Assembly (NCBI GenBank): GCA_031553855.1
Contig: JAVBKW010000013.1
Span: 1-64,000 of the forward strand
DNA length: 64,000 nucleotides
Direction: 5' to 3'
From: RACS-047 sp031553855
GTDB taxonomy: Bacteria; Bacillota; Clostridia; Christensenellales; Pumilibacteraceae
The position numbers were made by a program, and so were the translations under genes. The notes beneath the pieces are model-generated. The model was not told the DNA's origin, made no database searches, and saw only the letters and a list, made by a program, of their open reading frames with translations. Below are positions 7,707-14,944 of the stretch, piece by piece. The stretch's first letter is position 1; each line of letters begins with the position of its first letter.

Positions 7707-9920
7707 TTAGGTGAATTTTTTTATAACCGCGTATATCTTTTCAAGCTCCACGGGTTTACCTAAATGGCCGTTCATTCCGGCGCTGAGGCACTCGCGTATG
7801 TCTTCCTGAAAAACGTTTGCGGTCATAGCGATGATCGGGATAGTTTTAGCGTTTGGCGCATCGAGCGAGCGGATAGCTTTTGTCGCGCTGAGGCCGTCCA
7901 TCTCCGGCATTTGCAGATCCATAAATATGACGTCGAACTTAGACGGCTCCTTTTCAAAGGCCTCCACCGCCGTTTTGCCGTTTTCTGCAAATTCTATAGT
8001 GATGTGCGTATCCTCCAGCAGCATAGCGACTATATCGCGGTTGATAGCGATGTCTTCTGCAAGCAAAAGTGTGATGTGCGAAAAATCGGGGATTTCGCCT
8101 TCTTGCGAGGCGGACTCGGTTTGTCCTTCCTGCGGATCTAAAATAACGCCGAGCTGCACTTCAACGGTAAACACAGTTCCTTTTCCCGGCTCGGACTCAA
8201 CAAGCACACGTCCTTTCATATGCTCGGCGATGTTTTTTATGATCGGAAGCCCAAGTCCCGTTCCTCCGAACCGGCGCGTAACGCTGTTGTCGGCCTGTTC
8301 AAAAGGCTTAAATATCCGCGAGATTTGTTCCTGAGTCATTCCTATACCGCTGTCGGAAACTGTCAGACGTACCGTCGCCGTATCGCCCTCGCCGCTGATT
8401 TCGTCTGCGAAAATTTTGACTTTCCCTTTTTCCGGAGTAAACTTCAGCGCGTTAGATACAAGGTTTGTCAGTATTTGAGAAAAACGCGTTCTGTCGCCGC
8501 AATACTGCCGCCTTAAGTTTTGCCCGCACACAAAATCCATAAAAACGCCTTTATTTTCCGCCTGTTCGCCAAACAATGCCGACGCGGAGTTCATAGCTTC
8601 CGTCACGGAGAAAGGCAGATTTTCCAGCACCATCGCTCCGGTCTCGATTTTAGACAGGTCCAGAACGTCGTTTAGTATATGCAGCAGTTGTTTAGACGAA
8701 GACAAAATATTTTGCAGCGATTCGCCGCGTTTCTTTTCATCCTTAGACGTAAGCGCGATCTGCGCCATGCCCGTTATCGCGTTCATGGGAGTGCGTATTT
8801 CGTGGCTCATATTGGAAAGGAAGGTGCTTTTTGCGCGGTTTGCGTTTTCCGCCTGGGCAAGCTGCGCCTGAAGCCTTGCCTCATGCATGCGCCGTTCAAT
8901 AAAAGACGTGTAAACGCTTGTGAGCAAAACCGCAAGCTGTATGTCGCCGTCAGCCCAAACTTTAGGCGCGCCCACAAAATATTCGGCGATGCCCCAAAGC
9001 TCATTATCAGCGTATAAAGGCGCGGCTATAACTGTGCCCGAGGGCAGGTCCTTTTTCACGAAATATTCAGAATTTACTATGAACGCCTTATAAATATCGG
9101 CATCTTCCCCAAAAGCTGCCGGAAGGCGCGCCTCACGCACGTAGCCGTCTTTGAGCCATTCGTATACGGGCGAAAGGAGCCCTGCGGTTTTGTCGTATTT
9201 CCAAAACGCTAAGCTGTCGCAGTTTAAAAAAGAACCGGCGATCTCCATGGATTTGCGCATAGAGGCCTCGTCGTGGTGGAGCTGTACGAAAAGCTGCGAA
9301 ATTTGAGCGAGATTTTCATTTTTCTGCTTTAGCTCCGAGAGCAATTTCTGCCTGTATAATATCCCTTTTTTCAGCGCGCCGATAATATAAACCGAAAGTA
9401 TCGCCATACCCGACATCGATGCGATAAGGGCTACGAGCTGGTCGATAAACTTTGCCTGCGGGCCCTCATGCGGAATGATAAGGTTGTGCAGGAAAAAGTC
9501 CATAAAGCAAAGGCCGATGAGCAAAACTACGTTTATAATGATAAGCGCGAGGCGCGCGCGTTTTTCAAAGGCCACAGATATAATGAATAAAGCGATCAAC
9601 GAAAACATAAGCGCGGTGCCGTCGTAGCCCGCAGTCTGGGTAAAAAGGAACGGAATGTAAATCAGCCCCACAAGCAGCACGAGGGGGCGGAACAAAATCA
9701 GCTGTTTTTTCTGCGGCAGGAAAAAGAACACGATCATAAGCGCGATAAAAGTCCATTGGAAAATAATACCGAACAATCCCTTTCCTAAGATAGTATTCGT
9801 CGCCGCGGAAAGAATGGATACTAAAAACGTAACGATAAAGAAAATGACGGTTATCCTGTATTCTAAAGGATTGTTTTCGTTAAAGAACTTATTTTTAATT
9901 TTTTTAAACAGATTATTCAT
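7707..9920 (-). CDS. Hybrid sensor histidine kinase with GAF and receiver domains
   Basis: A 737-residue membrane sensor. Residues about 20-200 form several hydrophobic segments, followed by a short coiled coil, a GAF-like domain (about 205-350), a HisKA domain with phospho-acceptor His373 in SHEIRTPMN, an ATP-binding domain with N-box (NLVSNALKF), G1 (DSGIGM), F (FKPFEQAD) and G2 (GGTGLGLPI) boxes, and a C-terminal receiver domain whose phospho-acceptor is Asp668 (FMDLQMPEMDG). All catalytic motifs look intact. Such hybrid kinases usually pass phosphate to a separate His-phosphotransfer protein, none of which is visible nearby, so its output is unknown. The ribosome binding site is weak. It is transcribed divergently from the GT2 gene. 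Confidence 0.9.
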   Translation of the reverse strand: MNNLFKKIKNKFFNENNPLEYRITVIFFIVTFLVSILSAATNTILGKGLFGIIFQWTFIALMIVFFFLPQKKQLILFRPLVLLVGLIYIPFLFTQTAGYDGTALMFSLIALFIISVAFEKRARLALIIINVVLLIGLCFMDFFLHNLIIPHEGPQAKFIDQLVALIASMSGMAILSVYIIGALKKGILYRQKLLSELKQKNENLAQISQLFVQLHHDEASMRKSMEIAGSFLNCDSLAFWKYDKTAGLLSPVYEWLKDGYVREARLPAAFGEDADIYKAFIVNSEYFVKKDLPSGTVIAAPLYADNELWGIAEYFVGAPKVWADGDIQLAVLLTSVYTSFIERRMHEARLQAQLAQAENANRAKSTFLSNMSHEIRTPMNAITGMAQIALTSKDEKKRGESLQNILSSSKQLLHILNDVLDLSKIETGAMVLENLPFSVTEAMNSASALFGEQAENKGVFMDFVCGQNLRRQYCGDRTRFSQILTNLVSNALKFTPEKGKVKIFADEISGEGDTATVRLTVSDSGIGMTQEQISRIFKPFEQADNSVTRRFGGTGLGLPIIKNIAEHMKGRVLVESEPGKGTVFTVEVQLGVILDPQEGQTESASQEGEIPDFSHITLLLAEDIAINRDIVAMLLEDTHITIEFAENGKTAVEAFEKEPSKFDVIFMDLQMPEMDGLSATKAIRSLDAPNAKTIPIIAMTANVFQEDIRECLSAGMNGHLGKPVELEKIYAVIKKFT

Positions 9921-10258
9921 AATTCACACTTAAAATACCTTTGACATAAGCTTTTCCCTTATAAAGTTTTAATCCCGGGACAAGCTCCGGCACCTCCTCA
10001 AAGCAGCCTTCATAAAAAGCCTGTGCTGCGGGTTTTTGAATTTTTATACTCACTTAACTTCAAAAGTGCTGCGCGCTATATAAAATAAGTATAACATATC
10101 TGCTCAATATGTAAATATTTTTTTAAAAAATTTTAACAAAAATTCTGCTCTTTTGTGCTGTAAAAACGAAAGTTTTAGCGAGAAATTATCTCTTTTGCAA
10201 ATTATTTTCGATAGGTTTTTCGCACGTTTATTAACCTTCAAGCATACTATGTTATAAG
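9921..10258. other. Divergent intergenic region
   Basis: This region separates the minus-strand hybrid kinase from the plus-strand glycosyltransferase. It is AT-rich and contains a possible minus-strand promoter. A short GC stem lies near 10000-10043, but nothing in it is clear enough to call a riboswitch. No gene is seen. Confidence 0.5.
10088..10115 (-). promoter_or_regulatory. Possible promoter of the hybrid kinase gene
   Basis: Read on the minus strand, TTTACA and TATACT are separated by 16 bases, giving a leader of about 160 nt before the kinase start. The match is moderate. Confidence 0.4.
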
Positions 10259-11341
10259 ATGATTACAGTATCTTTATGTATGATCGTAAAAAACGAGGAA
10301 GCGGTGCTGGAACGGTGCCTTGAATCGGCCAAAGAAATTGCCGACGAAATAATAATCGCCGACACAGGCTCGGCAGATAAGACTAAGGAGATCGCGGCGC
10401 GCTACACGGGTAAGGTTTACGATTTTGAATGGTGCGACGATTTTTCGGCGGCCAGAAACTTCGCTTTTTCAAAGGCGACCAAAAAATATATACTGTGGCT
10501 GGATGCCGACGACGTACTTTTAAATGAGGACGCAGAAGCCTTTAAGCTGCTCAAGAAAACTCTAGATACGTCGGTCGACGTCGTTTTTATGAAATACGTT
10601 CTCTCCCGCGACGCTTTGGGAAAGCCTGTCTTTTCCTTTTACAGGGAGCGGCTTATCAAAAGATGCCCTCATGCTAAGTGGGTTGAGCCGGTGCATGAGG
10701 TGATAGTGCCGTTCGGCAAAACGCTTTATTCCGACGTTCAGGTCAGCCATATGAAGGAAAAAGAGCGCACTAAAAGCGGCAGAAACAGAAAAATCATCGA
10801 AAAATATCTGAAAAACGGCAACACGCTTTCGCCGAGGCTTTTCTTTTATTACGCGCGCGAGCTGCGCGACGAGGGTCAGAGCGCAAAGGCGGCAAAGGCT
10901 TACGAGCGGTTTATAAACGAGGGGCGCGGCTGGAAGGAAGACCTTATCTGCGCCTGTACGGATGTCAGCGCGCTTTTTAAGGCCTTGAACAACCCTAAAA
11001 AAGAGCTTCAATATTTATTCAAAAGCTTTGAATTTGCGCCGCCCAGAGCCGCCGCGGCCTATAGCCTCGGCCAATACTTTTTAAATGCCGGTAAATTCGA
11101 AAACGCCGCCTACTGGTTTGAAACGGCGCTGTCTTTAAAGCCGCCCGCAGATTCTCCCGCTTTCTCAAACGCGGAGCATTATACTTTTTTGCCGTCGATC
11201 TGGCTTGCCGTTGCGTACGACAAAATGGGCGACCTCAAAAAAGCCGAGTTTTATAACGATTTGGCAGGCTCCTTTAAGCCCGAAAACGAAGCGTACCAGT
11301 TTAATAAGAAATATTTCGACTCTAAAAAAGCGGCGGATTAA
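10259..11341 (+). CDS. Family 2 glycosyltransferase with TPR-like C-terminus
   Basis: The N-terminal 200 residues form a GT-A fold typical of the SunS/TPR-type GT2 group: SLCMIVKNEE at the start, the nucleotide-binding region ADTGS, and a metal-binding motif WLDADD (Asp82, Asp84, Asp85). The remaining part contains helical repeats resembling TPRs, for example AAAYSLGQYFLNAGKFENAAYWFETAL. Proteins of this design transfer sugars from nucleotide donors, often to proteins or peptides. The next gene encodes a threonine-rich collagen-like protein, whose threonines could be acceptors; this is inference from proximity only. No strong ribosome binding site precedes ATG 10259. Confidence 0.8.
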   Translation: MITVSLCMIVKNEEAVLERCLESAKEIADEIIIADTGSADKTKEIAARYTGKVYDFEWCDDFSAARNFAFSKATKKYILWLDADDVLLNEDAEAFKLLKKTLDTSVDVVFMKYVLSRDALGKPVFSFYRERLIKRCPHAKWVEPVHEVIVPFGKTLYSDVQVSHMKEKERTKSGRNRKIIEKYLKNGNTLSPRLFFYYARELRDEGQSAKAAKAYERFINEGRGWKEDLICACTDVSALFKALNNPKKELQYLFKSFEFAPPRAAAAYSLGQYFLNAGKFENAAYWFETALSLKPPADSPAFSNAEHYTFLPSIWLAVAYDKMGDLKKAEFYNDLAGSFKPENEAYQFNKKYFDSKKAAD

Positions 11342-11532
11342 ATAGATAGTTTAAAAATATCAGCAGAGTTCAAAATAAGCGGCAGTATCAGCGTTCAGCG
11401 GCAGGAGCGGTAAGCGCAGTTTTTTTGCGCGCGTTACAGATTAACCAAATAATTACGTGCCGCGTTTAGCGTGCAGATCATTTTATAACCATTAAGCAAG
11501 CCTCCGGGCAAATCATTTATAAAACACAAAAC

Positions 11533-11562
11533 AAACCCCCTACATAAAAAGGAGGGTTTTTT
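11533..11562 (+). promoter_or_regulatory. Terminator-like hairpin that contains the ribosome binding site
   Basis: AAACCC-CCT (11533-11541) pairs with AGG-A-GGGTTT (11550-11559), one A bulged, around an 8-nt loop, followed by TTT and directly by ATG 11563. The 3' arm is the AGGAGG ribosome binding site of the collagen-like gene. The same hairpin could end upstream transcripts and mask translation initiation. Confidence 0.5.
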
Positions 11563-12270
11563 ATGTTTTTTCATAATAATAGCGGTGATAATAAACGCTG
11601 CTGCGATAACGAATGCGGATCCAATACTTCTTTCGATCCTCATTATTCCCGGGATTTTTGCGATAACAGATGCAGCCGTTGCTGCATAGGCGCGCCCGGC
11701 CCGATGGGTCCCCGCGGTGCAACCGGAGCCGCCGGCGCCATAGGCCCGGCCGGCCCGACCGGTGCTACCGGCGCAGACGGTGTAGCTGGAGTCACAGGCG
11801 CAACCGGGTCAACCGGGGCAACAGGTGCAACAGGGGCAACCGGAGTCACAGGAGTCACAGGCGCAACGGGAGCAACCGGAGTCACAGGAGCAACAGGAGC
11901 CACAGGGTCAACAGGAGCAACGGGCGCAACAGGCGCAACCGGAGTCACAGGCACAACAGGAGCCACAGGCGCAACAGGGTCAACCGGAGCAACAGGCGCG
12001 ACGGGAGCAGACGGCACAACAGGAGCAACCGGAGCAACAGGCGCAACAGGGCCAACGGGAGCAACCGGGGCAGACGGTGAAACCGGCACAACAGGAGCAA
12101 CCGGAGCAACAGGCGCAACAGGCGCAACAGGTGCAACAGGAGCCACAGGGTCAACCGGAGCAACCGGAGTCACAGGCGCAACAGGAGCAACCGGGACAGA
12201 CGGAGTAGACGGCGCAACCGGAGCAACAGGAGCCACCGGAGCAACGTCTGCAATGTTATTAAGCCATTAA
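11563..12270 (+). CDS. Collagen-like Gly-X-Thr repeat protein, truncated by element insertion
   Basis: The product starts with a cysteine- and asparagine-rich region of about 40 residues with CC pairs, then runs of GAT/GVT/GST/GAD triplets typical of bacterial collagen-like exosporium or surface proteins. It now ends SAMLLSH. Only the residues up to Ala230 (codon GCA 12250-12252) belong to the original gene; MLLSH and the stop come from the left end of the mobile element. The missing 3' part, in the matching frame, is at 38402-38587, and re-joining at CTGCA gives about 290 codons ending VIYPQLKKQKK. No signal peptide is seen, as in several exosporium collagens. Threonine in the third triplet position is a known O-glycosylation site in such proteins. 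The start is supported by AGGAGG at 11550-11555. Confidence 0.8.
   Translation: MFFHNNSGDNKRCCDNECGSNTSFDPHYSRDFCDNRCSRCCIGAPGPMGPRGATGAAGAIGPAGPTGATGADGVAGVTGATGSTGATGATGATGVTGVTGATGATGVTGATGATGSTGATGATGATGVTGTTGATGATGSTGATGATGADGTTGATGATGATGPTGATGADGETGTTGATGATGATGATGATGATGSTGATGVTGATGATGTDGVDGATGATGATGATSAMLLSH
12248..12268 (+). other. Left attachment site (attL)
   Basis: CTGCA at 12248-12252 is shared with the right end. ATGT and the arm TATTAAGCCATT follow on the element side; collagen codons lie on the host side. The reading frame of the host gene stops inside the arm. Confidence 0.7.
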
Positions 12271-12319
12271 TAAGGGATTAATTTAGCCGTATAGAATGGT
12301 TTTTCTATAGGGCTCTTTT

Positions 12320-13984
12320 TTACTCTGTTTTTTGAGCGAGATAGTCTTCTAACAGATTGAATACGCTTGTGAATTTGAAATTTATTTCTATTCTGCCTTT
12401 TTCGTGGATATAGATACTGTCAATCAAATCTACCAGTATACTTCGCTCTAAGGCGGTAATGTTTTTGTGCTTTAAGAAGTTTTCTAAATGCTTATTGATT
12501 GAGTTGTTTTTTTGAACGGTGTTTTCGTATTCGGTTTTTATCTCGGATAAGGCGAGCTTTTCTTTGGCAATTTTTTCATCATAGGATTTACGCAATCTTA
12601 TGTAATCGGTTTCGTCTATGATATTTTTCTTCAGATCGAAATATAGTGAATCTTTATCGGCTTCCAATGCGGAGAGCTCTTTTTCACGGGCCGTAATTAA
12701 TATTTTTGTCCTGTCTGCTTTTTCTCGAAACGCAGGACTTTTCATTATTTCGGAGACTACCGCCTCGTGTGATTCCAAAAGTTTTAAATTTAGTTTAATA
12801 GCTTCCAAAACAATCTTTTCTAACTTAGCGCAGGATATTGATCTCGGCGGGCAGAGATCTTTTAATAATTGTGTATTAGACCTGCACCTATAATATTTAT
12901 GCTCACGGTTACTGCCGGTAGTTCTTGTCATAGCGCGTTTGCAGCTTCCGCACTTAATTAAACCGCTGAAAATGCTCACCTCGTAGTCTTTAGTCCTGAT
13001 TTCGTATTCCTGCAGTTTCTGAGCTTGTAAAAATTGCTCAAGGTCTATAATGGCTTCGTGTGTATTTTCTTTTTTGAACCAATCGCTGTCCTGCATTGAT
13101 TGCCGCTTGTGGATTTTAAAGGATACGACTTGCTGTTTTCCTTGTATCATATTGCCTATGTACATTTCGTTTTTTAGGATAGCCGTTACTGTTCGAGCCG
13201 TCCATAAGGTTGACCTTTCGTTCATGCTAGGATTTTTGTATTTATAACCGTTTTGTTTTTTATAGAGAGCGGGGTTCGGGATCCCCAGTTTATTCAGCTT
13301 TTGGACTATGCCATTTTTGCTCAAGCCTTCGTTTAAAAACCAATCGTAAATATTCCTGACGACGCTTGCCGCTTCCTCATCTATCAATAAACGGTTTTTA
13401 TCTGTTTCGTCTTTTTTATAACCGTAAGGCGCAAACGCTCCGATAAAAAGCCCTTCTTTCCGTTTCGCGTTAAACGAGTCCCGAACCTTGATTGATGTGT
13501 TGCGGGCGTGCATTTCATCCATCATAGCCTGAAAGGTTATCATCGGGGAATCCATGCTTTTAGGGTCGAGGAAACTGTCTAACGGCGGGTTGTTTATGCT
13601 TATAAATCTAACGCCTTTAAGTTTATATTTAATATCTAAGTCATTGATCGTATTTGCTACATTCCGGTTTAATCTTGACAGGTCTTTGACGATAACGCAA
13701 TTGATCTTACCTGTATCGACAGCAATATCCAGCTTGATCAAAGCATCGCGCTCCTCTTGCGTGGTTCCAGAAATACCGTCGTCGATAAAATAGGTTACGC
13801 TGCCGATCATTTGTCCCTTTTGCCGTAGAGATGAAATATGGCTTTCAACAATCAGCTTAGAGTTTGTAATGCTGTCGCTTTCTTCTTTTTCATTACCGTC
13901 ATCCTTCGACAGCCGCAAATATGCGCCGATATTCCAAATTGTATTACACGAAGATGATGGGCGGATTTTTTGTTTGTTTCTCAT
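12320..13984 (-). CDS. Large serine recombinase (probable integrase of the element)
   Basis: A 554-residue site-specific recombinase. The N-terminal resolvase domain carries the catalytic Ser26 in AYLRLSKDD and the arginine-rich KDLSRLNRN segment. It is followed by a recombinase domain (FIGAFAPYGYKKD), a zinc-ribbon with CGSCKRAM and two further cysteines (about 354-385), and a long charged coiled-coil region near the C-terminus, which is the architecture of TnpX/phiC31-type integrases. Its stop lies about 50 bp inside the left attachment site, the usual place for such an integrase gene, and it reads toward the end. This makes it the best candidate for inserting the 26-kb element. AAAGGAG precedes ATG 13984. 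A small gene lies 17 bp upstream in the same direction. Confidence 0.93.
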   Translation of the reverse strand: MRNKQKIRPSSSCNTIWNIGAYLRLSKDDGNEKEESDSITNSKLIVESHISSLRQKGQMIGSVTYFIDDGISGTTQEERDALIKLDIAVDTGKINCVIVKDLSRLNRNVANTINDLDIKYKLKGVRFISINNPPLDSFLDPKSMDSPMITFQAMMDEMHARNTSIKVRDSFNAKRKEGLFIGAFAPYGYKKDETDKNRLLIDEEAASVVRNIYDWFLNEGLSKNGIVQKLNKLGIPNPALYKKQNGYKYKNPSMNERSTLWTARTVTAILKNEMYIGNMIQGKQQVVSFKIHKRQSMQDSDWFKKENTHEAIIDLEQFLQAQKLQEYEIRTKDYEVSIFSGLIKCGSCKRAMTRTTGSNREHKYYRCRSNTQLLKDLCPPRSISCAKLEKIVLEAIKLNLKLLESHEAVVSEIMKSPAFREKADRTKILITAREKELSALEADKDSLYFDLKKNIIDETDYIRLRKSYDEKIAKEKLALSEIKTEYENTVQKNNSINKHLENFLKHKNITALERSILVDLIDSIYIHEKGRIEINFKFTSVFNLLEDYLAQKTE

Positions 13985-14001
13985 TGTACTTTTTATCTCC
14001 T

Positions 14002-14256
14002 TTAACTTTTGTATTTTAAAAAATGCTTTACTAAAGCCTCTTCAATAGTCTGACCGTTGCTTAAATAGTTGAGCTTGACAACAACTCCCTCGCATATAAA
14101 GCAAAAGGGATTATTTGTTTGTTCCGTATAAGAAATTAACCTGTCCAGAGGCAGGCTTTTTTGATCTATATGTATATTGTTTATATCTGTCAATGCGTTT
14201 TCATCGACTTTTTGTACGTCGCTCAGCTTCATTCGTAGAAATTCATCTAATGTCAT
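14002..14256 (-). CDS. Small DUF6870-like element protein
   Basis: An 84-residue acidic protein (MTLDEFLRMK at the start) with no signal peptide or membrane segment. The pattern of 'LTDINNIHID', a short helix, then 'NPFCFICEGVVVKLNY' resembles small proteins labelled DUF6870 that accompany recombinases on clostridial mobile elements; I recall the family from memory and could not check it. Function unknown; a regulator of recombination is possible. I chose ATG 14256 because GGAGG lies 9 nt upstream. The ATG at 14274 would place that site inside the coding region. It is probably co-transcribed with the integrase 17 bp downstream. Confidence 0.6.
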   Translation of the reverse strand: MTLDEFLRMKLSDVQKVDENALTDINNIHIDQKSLPLDRLISYTEQTNNPFCFICEGVVVKLNYLSNGQTIEEALVKHFLKYKS

Positions 14257-14374
14257 ATATGAATTCCTCCGCATTGTTGTATATGAATTTTTTCCTGATA
14301 AGGTGATTAAAACCTGATCTTATTTTTATACAAAAACCATATAAAACACGAGTAAGCTAAGAGGGAGCTAAGGT

Positions 14375-14418
14375 TAGTTTAGGTGTAGTTTAAGTGTAGT
14401 TTAAGTGTAGTTTAAGTG
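14375..14418. repeat. Four tandem 11-bp iterons
   Basis: One TAGTTTAGGTG is followed by three exact TAGTTTAAGTG units with no spacer. The 11-bp period puts each unit on the same face of the helix. It may be a binding array for a recombination directionality factor, Rep or a repressor; which protein binds is unknown. Confidence 0.75.
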
Positions 14419-14514
14419 TAATCAAGGATGCAATGCAATAACTTTTCCTATATCTATGGGGGATGATTTGATAGTAAAACGACATATGATTTCATAACAC
14501 TTGATTCCTTTGCC

Positions 14515-14712
14515 TTTTTTCTTTCGGCTACCAAAGAGAAGAATCGGAAAAAGGCGGCGCAGTCAATGAGCCAAGAAAAAGTATTGCATTAAGGTGCAAC
14601 AAAAAAAAGGGTCAAGCTGAATTAATAATTTGGCTCATTAAAGTTTTCAGTAATACTTTTTCCAATTGACGGCGACGGTTTTTTCCGATAGGGGAGATAG
14701 GCGAAAGAAAAA
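14515..14712. repeat. Long imperfect inverted repeat A
   Basis: TTTTTCTTTCGGCTA near 14516-14530 and AATCGGAAAAAGGCGGCG pair with GCGAAAGAAAAAC and CGGTTTTTTCCGAT of the right arm; the inner boxes are GAAAAAGTATTG and AATACTTTTTC. A second pairing, AATGAGCCAA with TTGGCTCATT, can form inside. A diverged structure of similar design lies at 34686-34936. It may be an origin-like, transfer or regulatory structure; undetermined. Confidence 0.6.
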
Positions 14713-14811
14713 CTATCAAGATAGTTATTTACTTTGATAAAGCAGTAAACCTATTATTACGGTAAAGTAATAAAAATTTTCTAAATAAATAATATTTTTT
14801 TCAAAAAAGTA

Positions 14812-14840
14812 TTGACAACAGCTTGAAATAGGTTTATATT
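14812..14840 (+). promoter_or_regulatory. Sigma-A promoter of the fructan operon
   Basis: TTGACA (14812-14817), 17-bp spacer, TATATT (14835-14840). Transcription would start near 14847, directly at the first LacI-type operator, so a bound repressor should block it. Confidence 0.75.
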
Positions 14841-14850
14841 TATATTGATG

Positions 14851-14890
14851 TGTAAACGTTTCCACATTTTTATATGTAAACGTTTCCACA
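14851..14890 (+). promoter_or_regulatory. Two LacI-family operators
   Basis: TGTAAACGTTTCCACA occurs at 14851-14866 and again at 14875-14890, 24 bp apart. The central AACGTT fits LacI/GalR-type operators. The obvious partner is the LacI-family regulator at 29977, at the end of the same cargo region. CcpA binding is an alternative, since cre sites are similar. Confidence 0.75.
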
Positions 14891-14944
14891 TTTACATATA
14901 ATTATTGAAAATTTGCAAATAATAATATTTGGAGGAAAAATGAG

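Larger units (their letters stand above)
14257..14944. other. Regulatory region between integrase module and fructan operon
   Basis: There is no gene in these 690 bp. It holds four 11-bp iterons, a long inverted repeat, a sigma-A promoter and two LacI-type operators. Transcription diverges here, integrase module leftward and fructan operon rightward. Confidence 0.7.

Noticed and set aside
9960..10045. Riboswitch in the leader of the hybrid kinase gene
   Set aside because: Only a short GC stem is visible; no conserved core of a known class could be recognised.
11643..12236. Minus-strand PVAPVAP frame and plus-strand Gln- or Arg-rich frames over the collagen gene
   Set aside because: They are frame shadows of the 9-bp-periodic Gly-X-Thr repeat; only the plus-strand frame from ATG 11563 has a ribosome binding site and a sensible protein.
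11760..12245. CRISPR-like or minisatellite array
   Set aside because: The repeats are continuous 9-bp coding units without unique spacers, so this is a collagen-type coding repeat.
12300..14300. Phage or prophage origin of the element
   Set aside because: No structural, packaging or lysis genes accompany the recombinase.
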